Below, piece by piece: positions 11,863 to 16,465 of a DNA stretch of 16,465 bases. The position numbers were made by a program, and so were the translations under genes. The DNA comes from Limisphaerales bacterium (GTDB taxonomy: Bacteria; Verrucomicrobiota; Verrucomicrobiia; Limisphaerales; PALSA-1396). How positions within the stretch are numbered: position 1 is the first letter of the stretch; the number at the start of each line of letters is the position of its first letter. The stretch covers positions 1 to 16,465 of the forward strand of contig PLJQ01000247.1 in the NCBI GenBank assembly GCA_003140275.1, in the 5' to 3' direction. The notes beneath the pieces are model-generated. The model was not told the origin of the DNA. It worked only from the letters and a program-made list of their open reading frames with translations, and searched no databases.

Positions 11863-14487
11863 TCAACGCGTCGCGTGCGAATCCGTCGAAAGATTCGTTA
11901 CGCCGAAAACGCGGCGCCCATCGGGCAATTGCGCTTCGGCTTCAATCCATGAGACCGCGTTGGTCAGAACCATTCGGTTTCCGAAAAGCGGTTCGCGGTC
12001 CTGCGCTTCCCACACGATTCGCGCCTGGCTCAAGTCGAGCGATGTCTTCAACGTCGCAATCCGGGATGGTCTGGACTGTGTGAATTCAATCGTCGCCGGG
12101 GCGGACTTCCACGGTTGATTCTTCAGCGGCGTCTGCGCCATCAGCCACGCGGCGGTGGCCAGCGCGCGCGCCTGGTTCACGGCCACAAATTCGGTTTGCA
12201 GGTTGAAACTGTCGCCCCAGCGGTCGTAGAGCGGATAAGGATTCTCCTTCGCGCCGTCCCATGGAAAACTCAACGCTCCCAGTTCTGCTCCGTAAAAATC
12301 CAGCCAGCCAAATCCGCTTTGGAGGTTGCCAAGGGGAATGCCACTCGGCGGGAGAATGCGGCGATCGTTCTGAGCGTACTGATGCACAATCTCGCGCTGG
12401 CGTTTCCACCCGAGGCCGGTGAGGTAACAGACGTTGACGGGATTGCAGCCGCCTTCGAAATTCAGATTTGCCAGAATGGCGCCGGTGTATTTCGGACGCG
12501 GATCGTTCATCACGGGATGATCCAGCGCGCAGCCGACGGCCAGGTCAAACGCCTGGTCCAATGAGAAATACCAGCCGCCGCCGCGATAACGCTTCGTCTC
12601 GGTTGGAAAACTCGTTCCGTAAGCGCTTTGTTGCGACCAGCGAAGTTGATCATCCGCCGCCGCCACAACCTCGGCCTCGCACCCGCGCAGGAAAAATTGA
12701 TCCAACTGCGCCGTCTTCGCCTTCCCGCTTTTGACCGCCAGCGCGTAACTGCGGATGGCGCGCCCGTAACCTTCATACAATCGCCACCAACCCCAGCGAC
12801 GTATACGATCATCGCCCGGCTGGAACGAGTGGAGCAGTTTTTTATGAAACGATTCGTCGCCGGTCGCCAGAAACAATTCGCACGCGGCCCAGGCGAGTTC
12901 GTCGTCGTGCATGAAATCATCGCCGTAGTGCGTGATTTTCTGATAAGCGCCCTCGTTGCCGAACTTCGCGATGGCGCGGTCCAGAAACTCCCAACCCTTT
13001 TTCGCTTTCTTCAGATAGACTGCCGCCGCCTCGGGGAATTGTTTTTTGAAGAGCGGTGACGACGACGCCTGCGCGAGCGCCGCAACGGCAGCGGCGGTGG
13101 CGGCGGTGTTTTTCGGCCAGACGATTTGCGGATCACCATAATCGGGCAGGACGTTGTTCTCGTATTTGCGGTCTCGCGGATAGACAAGGAAATAAAATCC
13201 GCCGTCGTCGTCCTGCATCTTCGCAAGAAAATCGGCCTCCCATTTCGCTTCCTGCAAGACATCGCTTTTGCCGTCCCCGCTCTCGGGCAGGCCGAGATTG
13301 TCCAGTTCGCCAACGCCCGGCAGCGCGTCCACGGCGAAGATGAGGGTGTGAACGAGCGCGGCGCTGTTGATCGTGTATCGGCTGTAATCGCCCGCATCGT
13401 GATGTCCGCCGGCGACATCCACCGCGCCGTGTTTCACAAACGGGTAAAGACTCGAATCAAAATCCTTGAGCTGCGGCGCGCTGTGCAGCGGATTGTTCGT
13501 GTAATCCGCGGTATCCCCTGCGAGGAAGCTGACCATGTTCGTGAACTGCGCCGTCGGCACCTCGGCCAGTGCGATGTGGCAGACGCCGTGAACGAAACGC
13601 GTGAACGGTAGCGCGTTGCTCGTGCCGCAGCGTTGGTGATAGAGGCCGAGGGCATAAGCCCGGGCGAACGCTGCCGCAACGCCTTCATCAATGAAAAATG
13701 GAAACGACGCGCCAAGTCCGGGGACCATCAGGCGATATTCGCCGGGCGTTTTGAAATCACTGAAGTTCGCCTCGAGAACCTTTTGATAGGGCGCATAGTC
13801 GAAACCAACGTCTCGCCGCTGCACCAGTTTTCCTTGATGAACGGTCGCGCCCGTTCGTGCGTCAACGAGTTGAAAATCGATTTCCACCGGCACATCCATG
13901 TCGCCCAGGCTGCCGAGATAAAACCCGATCATCGCCTGCTTGGGAAATGCCGGAAGATAGCCAACTTGGTTCACATGAATCGCGGGGCTGTAACGAAGCG
14001 GTTCCATCGTAGCCGTAAAGCGCATGTTGGAGGCCCAAAGTGTCGCGGAAGGATTTTTTACTTCCACCCTTTGTCCGCCCGAGATCGCGCCGTTCAGTTG
14101 CAGGTAAAGATGGTTGCCGATGCGCAAATCGCGCTGGGCCAGCGGCGCGTAGAGCACGCGGCGTCTGAAGCCGACCTTTTCCACGCCGATTTTTGTTTCG
14201 CCCACCAGTACAACGAATTCTGATGCGTTCGGAAGCTGTGCGCGGCCATCGGCATCCACGAAATCCCATTCGCGCGGTCTCGCTGGCGACGGTGCTTTGG
14301 TGGTGATGCGTGTCAGTTCCAGCAGATTGGAAGAGAGAATGCGCAGTTGATAAGCACCGGGCGACGGAAGCGCGAGCGGATTGTCGTCAGCAATCGGTTG
14401 CCCCGCCGTTGTGAAACAGTGGAGGAGGAATACCGCGCAGAATAGTCGAGCCGGCTGGATTAGCTTTAACCGCATCGCAGTAACCAT
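11863..14487 (-). CDS. Secreted glycoside hydrolase family 9 enzyme (874 aa), second paralogue
   Basis: Close paralogue of the GH9 enzyme at 221-3136 over its whole catalytic length. A signal peptide follows either ATG 14487 or ATG 14475 (MRLKLIQPARLFCAVFLLHC). Next come the same extra N-terminal beta domain (to about 165), a CelD_N-type Ig domain (about 166-255, H-V-N-Q-V-G-Y-L-P) and the catalytic domain (about 256-795). The catalytic-base motif is canonical: G-G-H-H-D364-A-G-D367; E766 in N-L-Q-T-E-F-V is the expected general acid. G-C-N-P-V-N-V-C-Y-L-T-G-L-G-W replaces the usual N-P...S-Y-V-x-G-F-G segment, and no HHR motif is seen. The post-catalytic Ig-like module (A-R-I-V-W-E-A ... W-I-E-A-E-A-Q-L-P-D-G-R-R) is present, but the C-terminal A-S-T-N-L/F-Y-R module of its sister is missing. 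Likely a beta-glucan-type hydrolase; the substrate is not certain. Confidence 0.88.
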   Translation of the reverse strand: MVTAMRLKLIQPARLFCAVFLLHCFTTAGQPIADDNPLALPSPGAYQLRILSSNLLELTRITTKAPSPARPREWDFVDADGRAQLPNASEFVVLVGETKIGVEKVGFRRRVLYAPLAQRDLRIGNHLYLQLNGAISGGQRVEVKNPSATLWASNMRFTATMEPLRYSPAIHVNQVGYLPAFPKQAMIGFYLGSLGDMDVPVEIDFQLVDARTGATVHQGKLVQRRDVGFDYAPYQKVLEANFSDFKTPGEYRLMVPGLGASFPFFIDEGVAAAFARAYALGLYHQRCGTSNALPFTRFVHGVCHIALAEVPTAQFTNMVSFLAGDTADYTNNPLHSAPQLKDFDSSLYPFVKHGAVDVAGGHHDAGDYSRYTINSAALVHTLIFAVDALPGVGELDNLGLPESGDGKSDVLQEAKWEADFLAKMQDDDGGFYFLVYPRDRKYENNVLPDYGDPQIVWPKNTAATAAAVAALAQASSSPLFKKQFPEAAAVYLKKAKKGWEFLDRAIAKFGNEGAYQKITHYGDDFMHDDELAWAACELFLATGDESFHKKLLHSFQPGDDRIRRWGWWRLYEGYGRAIRSYALAVKSGKAKTAQLDQFFLRGCEAEVVAAADDQLRWSQQSAYGTSFPTETKRYRGGGWYFSLDQAFDLAVGCALDHPVMNDPRPKYTGAILANLNFEGGCNPVNVCYLTGLGWKRQREIVHQYAQNDRRILPPSGIPLGNLQSGFGWLDFYGAELGALSFPWDGAKENPYPLYDRWGDSFNLQTEFVAVNQARALATAAWLMAQTPLKNQPWKSAPATIEFTQSRPSRIATLKTSLDLSQARIVWEAQDREPLFGNRMVLTNAVSWIEAEAQLPDGRRVFGVTNLSTDSHATR

Positions 14488-14740
14488 CGGTCATCGCCGT
14501 AGCGGGAACAATGGGGGATTCACCTGCTATTTGGGGGCCATGGAAGAAGTAGCATCAACTTTCATTCTGACTACGTCCACACCTGGCAAGGCGAATGTGC
14601 CTTCTGCCGTCCCAACGTTTTGAAAAACTGTCGCCCATCTCTCCCCGGAAGTTACTGTCACCCTTGCATCGGAACATTCAGCCAATTTGCCCAAATGGAT
14701 TCAACCCTTCAGGTGGATAGGTTTGTGGCTGGTTAGGGTA

Positions 14741-14751
14741 GGGTTATACCC
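14741..14751. repeat. Short perfect inverted repeat GGGT-TAT-ACCC
   Basis: GGGT (14741-14744) and ACCC (14748-14751) flank TAT, preceded by the direct repeat TAGGGTAGGGT. It lies just upstream of the candidate -35 for the lipoprotein gene, a position suited to an operator or activator site. No regulator is identified. Confidence 0.4.
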
Positions 14752-14753
14752 CA

Positions 14754-14782
14754 TTGAGTGTGACCAACCGACAGAGTAATCT
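14754..14782 (+). promoter_or_regulatory. Candidate promoter of the small lipoprotein gene
   Basis: TTGAGT (14754-14759) and TAATCT (14777-14782) are separated by 17 bases, leaving an A-rich leader of about 40 bases before the ATG at 14830. The -10 match to TATAAT is only partial, so this is tentative. Confidence 0.35.
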
Positions 14783-14829
14783 CGTGTGGTAAAGTAACAA
14801 TTAAAACAACAAAAAGAACAATTACGCAT

Positions 14830-14994
14830 ATGAAAAAACTCATCCTCCCATGCCTTGCCGCCGCCGTTGTGACGCTAATCGGTTGCAGTTCTGACAAAGG
14901 GTCAGCCTCACACAGCACGACCAGCACCTCCCAAGAAACCACGGTGCGTAGTCCGGTCACCACGACTACCACGGATACCAAGACCACGCCGTGA
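14830..14994 (+). CDS. Small Thr/Ser-rich lipoprotein (54 aa)
   Basis: The ATG at 14830 opens a 54-codon frame ending in TGA at 14992-14994. The product starts MKKLILPCLAAAVVTLIGCS: a two-lysine n-region, a hydrophobic stretch, and a lipobox L-I-G-C with Ser at +2, which predicts lipidation and outer-membrane sorting by the Asp rule of E. coli. The mature part of about 36 residues is almost only Thr, Ser, Lys, Asp and Pro (T-T-T-T-T-D-T-K-T-T-P end) and is probably unfolded. No strong Shine-Dalgarno precedes it (AAAGAAC at about 14814). It stands alone on the plus strand between two minus-strand GH9 genes. Function unknown; entericidin-like or cell-envelope stress lipoproteins have similar size and composition. 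Confidence 0.68.
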   Translation: MKKLILPCLAAAVVTLIGCSSDKGSASHSTTSTSQETTVRSPVTTTTTDTKTTP

Positions 14995-15093
14995 TTCAAA
15001 AGCAAATGTTAGCCGGAACTGCGGCAGAGCGCTCCAATTAAGGTTCAGGCTGTCGTAACGGTGTGCGCGCGTAAAACCCTGTCAAAGTTACCC

Positions 15094-15135
15094 AGGGTAG
15101 CTCGGTCCTAGCCGGATTTGGCGACTCGCCACCCT
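15094..15135. other. Compact multi-hairpin intergenic element
   Basis: On the plus strand, AGGGT (15094-15098) can pair with ACCCT (15131-15135) to enclose two small hairpins: TCGGT-CCTA-GCCGG (15102-15115) and GGCG-ACTC loop region-CGCC (15120-15130). This resembles a three-way junction. It lies between the converging lipoprotein and third GH9 genes, so it could be a structured 3' end, a transcription block or a small RNA. It has no U-tract, and I could not match it to a known riboswitch or tRNA. Confidence 0.35.
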
Positions 15136-15180
15136 TAAGCTAAATGATCAGAATCCGTTTGGGGAACACCAGCGAGTTGG

Positions 15181-16465
15181 TTAGTTTACCATGTAAACGA
15201 CATAGAACCGTTTGCTGGCGCTCGCGGCGGTGCTGTCCCTCCACGAACATGTCGTGACGGTGGCGGTGATATTTCCACTCAGATCGGTCCAAGTGGCGTC
15301 CGTGAGATCGTTCTTGTAAGCGACGCGATAAATTTTGCCGGCGATGCTTGGCCAGTTCAATTGCATGCTCCCGCCGGAAACCCGGCTGATGGAACTGGGC
15401 ACCGAGTTGGCAGTCGGTCCACCGCTGCTGACGATGCTCGTCTTACCGGCGCAATCCCATGTCACGCGTCCGCCATAGGCCGAAAAGTCCATGCCCTCGA
15501 GGGTGCTTCCTTCCAACCCGACCCGGCTGGCCGGAACTTCGAGCCGCACCCATTGCCCGGCGGCCGGCAACGGGCCCATGTAAGAGCGGCTGACGGTTCC
15601 GCTGATGCCGTAGGTAATGTTGTTCGCTCCCCAATACGCGCGATGTTCCCAACTGCCGTTGTTCCACGCCAGCATGATTTCGCTCGGCAGGCTCGCTGGG
15701 TCGAGATAAACATAGGAATACAGGGTGTCACCCGTGCCGATGTCGAGCGTCGCCGTGGCGTTATCGAACCAATGCTCGTGCAGCCCGGCAGCAGACGCGG
15801 ATTGATGCGCGGAACTACCGGAGTACTGCGCTGGATTGCTGCTAATCCAATTCCAGGAATCTCCGCCACCGGAACCGGGCGTCCCGCCGCCCGGCACGGC
15901 ATCTTCAACCCAAACCACGTTCGGACTGTTCGCCGTAAAATTCGCCGTCGCGAAAACGCGGCGTCCATCCGGCCACTGTGCTTCGGCTTCAACCCACTGC
16001 GTGCCGTTGTTCTGCGGCGTGAAAGTGAACGTCGAACCGTAGGCCGGTTCCTGATCGCGGCCTTCCCAAACGATGCGCGCGCCGTTCAAGTTGAGGCCGG
16101 ATTGCAGCGACATCGTCACTGGCTGACCGACGGGCACGACACCTGTCGGCGCGGAGATTTGCGCGGCACCTGACGTCCACGTTTGCGTTTTCATCGAAGT
16201 CAACGCCGCGAGATACGCCACGACACCAAGGCCGCGCGCCTGGTCCAGCACCACGAATTCAGTCGTGGTGTTGAAAGCGTCGCCCCAGCGGTCATAGAAC
16301 GGAACCGGCGCCGTCGTCGCAGCATCAGACGGATAGCACAGCGCGGCCAATTCCGTGCCGTAGGTATTCACCCACACGAACCCATTCTGGATGTTGCCGA
16401 GCGGAATGCCCGTCTTGGGCATCACGCGCCGGTCGCTCTGTGAATATTGATCCACAATTTCACGT
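15181..16465 (-). CDS. Glycoside hydrolase family 9 enzyme, C-terminal part (third paralogue, cut by window edge)
   Basis: The frame is open to the right edge. It begins with R-E-I-V-D-Q-Y-S-Q-S-D-R-R, which aligns with the late catalytic domain of both other GH9 enzymes, and V-P-F-Y-D-R-W-G-D-A-F-N-T-T-T-E-F-V contains the predicted general acid Glu (codon 16258-16260). After the catalytic domain come the Ig-like module (A-R-I-V-W-E-G-R-D-Q-E-P ... W-V-E-A-E-A-Q-W-P-D-G-R-R), then about 150 residues starting V-V-W-V-E-D-A-V-P-G-G-G that look like a jelly-roll, carbohydrate-binding-like module (G-D-S-W-N-W, H-E-H-W-F-D, M-G-P-L-P-A-A-G-Q-W-V-R-L-E-V). The last 65 residues (Y-R-V-A-Y-K-N-D-L-T-D-A-T-W ... 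K-R-F-Y-V-V-Y-M-V-N) are a variant of the C-terminal module found in two plus-strand proteins. The start, signal peptide and DAGD motif lie outside the window. Confidence 0.85.
   Translation of the reverse strand, partial: REIVDQYSQSDRRVMPKTGIPLGNIQNGFVWVNTYGTELAALCYPSDAATTAPVPFYDRWGDAFNTTTEFVVLDQARGLGVVAYLAALTSMKTQTWTSGAAQISAPTGVVPVGQPVTMSLQSGLNLNGARIVWEGRDQEPAYGSTFTFTPQNNGTQWVEAEAQWPDGRRVFATANFTANSPNVVWVEDAVPGGGTPGSGGGDSWNWISSNPAQYSGSSAHQSASAAGLHEHWFDNATATLDIGTGDTLYSYVYLDPASLPSEIMLAWNNGSWEHRAYWGANNITYGISGTVSRSYMGPLPAAGQWVRLEVPASRVGLEGSTLEGMDFSAYGGRVTWDCAGKTSIVSSGGPTANSVPSSISRVSGGSMQLNWPSIAGKIYRVAYKNDLTDATWTDLSGNITATVTTCSWRDSTAASASKRFYVVYMVN

Larger units (their letters stand above)
14488..14829. 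other. Divergent intergenic region (342 bases)
   Basis: No gene is supportable here. It lies between the start of a minus-strand GH9 gene and the start of a plus-strand lipoprotein gene, so it should contain both promoters. The right end turns AT-rich from about 14777. A short plus-strand frame at 14540-14623 (27 codons) lacks a ribosome-binding site and looks like chance. Confidence 0.6.

Noticed and set aside
14540..14623. 27-codon plus-strand frame in the divergent gap
   Set aside because: No ribosome-binding site, signal peptide or recognisable motif; length is within chance.
14733..15005. Minus-strand hydrophobic frame opposite the small lipoprotein
   Set aside because: Its valine-rich stretch is simply the reverse complement of the lipoprotein's threonine codons, and it would read through the lipoprotein promoter.
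15094..15140. tRNA or known riboswitch in the multi-hairpin element
   Set aside because: The AGCTCGGTCCTAGC stretch recalls a tRNA D-arm, but there is no anticodon arm, T-arm or acceptor stem, and the conserved cores of riboswitches I know (c-di-GMP-I, cobalamin, fluoride, glutamine) are absent.
1..16465. CRISPR arrays, toxin-antitoxin pairs, phage genes or defence systems
   Set aside because: No regular direct repeats with spacers and no protein with nuclease, integrase, toxin or phage-structural motifs were seen; the P-loop kinase matches uridine kinase rather than a defence ATPase.

Overview
This looks like a fragment of a GC-rich (estimated, not counted, at high-50s %GC) Verrucomicrobiota genome, probably of the Pedosphaerales/Limisphaerales type. 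That is inferred from three things: several large secreted GH9 glycosidases, a long secreted beta-repeat protein, and a recurring C-terminal module (Y-x-I-x-A-S-T-N-L-x-x-W ... R-F/Y-Y-R-A) known mainly from that lineage. No rRNA, tRNA or taxonomic marker is present, so the assignment rests on protein style alone.

Layout. Positions 1-59 (minus) are the first 19 codons of an IS5-type transposase running off the left edge; the IS end probably lies near 133. The plus strand then carries a 971-aa secreted GH9 enzyme (221-3136) followed by a secreted beta-repeat protein (about 3219-5501). A convergent gap contains a good rho-independent terminator (5601-5638) for the minus strand. From 11674 down to 5674 runs a tightly packed seven-gene minus-strand operon: GT4 glycosyltransferase, uridine-kinase-like P-loop kinase, polyprenyl-phosphate sugar phosphotransferase, degenerate NDP-sugar-pyrophosphorylase/hexapeptide protein, STAS protein, PF01663-type phosphodiesterase, and FkbM methyltransferase. 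Upstream of it on the same strand are a second GH9 enzyme (11863-14487) and the C-terminal part of a third (15181 to beyond 16465). A 54-aa lipoprotein gene (14830-14994, plus) sits between these two.

How it may fit together. The operon can start a lipid-linked glycan (phosphoglycosyltransferase), extend it (GT4) and modify it (FkbM methyltransferase, phosphodiesterase). A STAS protein gives a possible switch, by analogy with SypA-type control of exopolysaccharide. The flanking GH9 enzymes and the beta-repeat protein would act outside the cytoplasm, either on the glycan made here or on environmental beta-glucans. No flippase, polymerase or export gene is visible, so the locus is incomplete here or uses machinery encoded elsewhere.

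Most notable are three paralogous, divergent GH9 enzymes bracketing a glycan operon, with one (971 aa) carrying EAGD instead of DAGD at the catalytic-base motif. Next are a STAS protein whose phosphorylation-site serine is alanine, a phosphodiesterase with cysteine where the nucleophilic Thr/Ser is expected, and a nucleotidyltransferase-like protein without its catalytic motifs.
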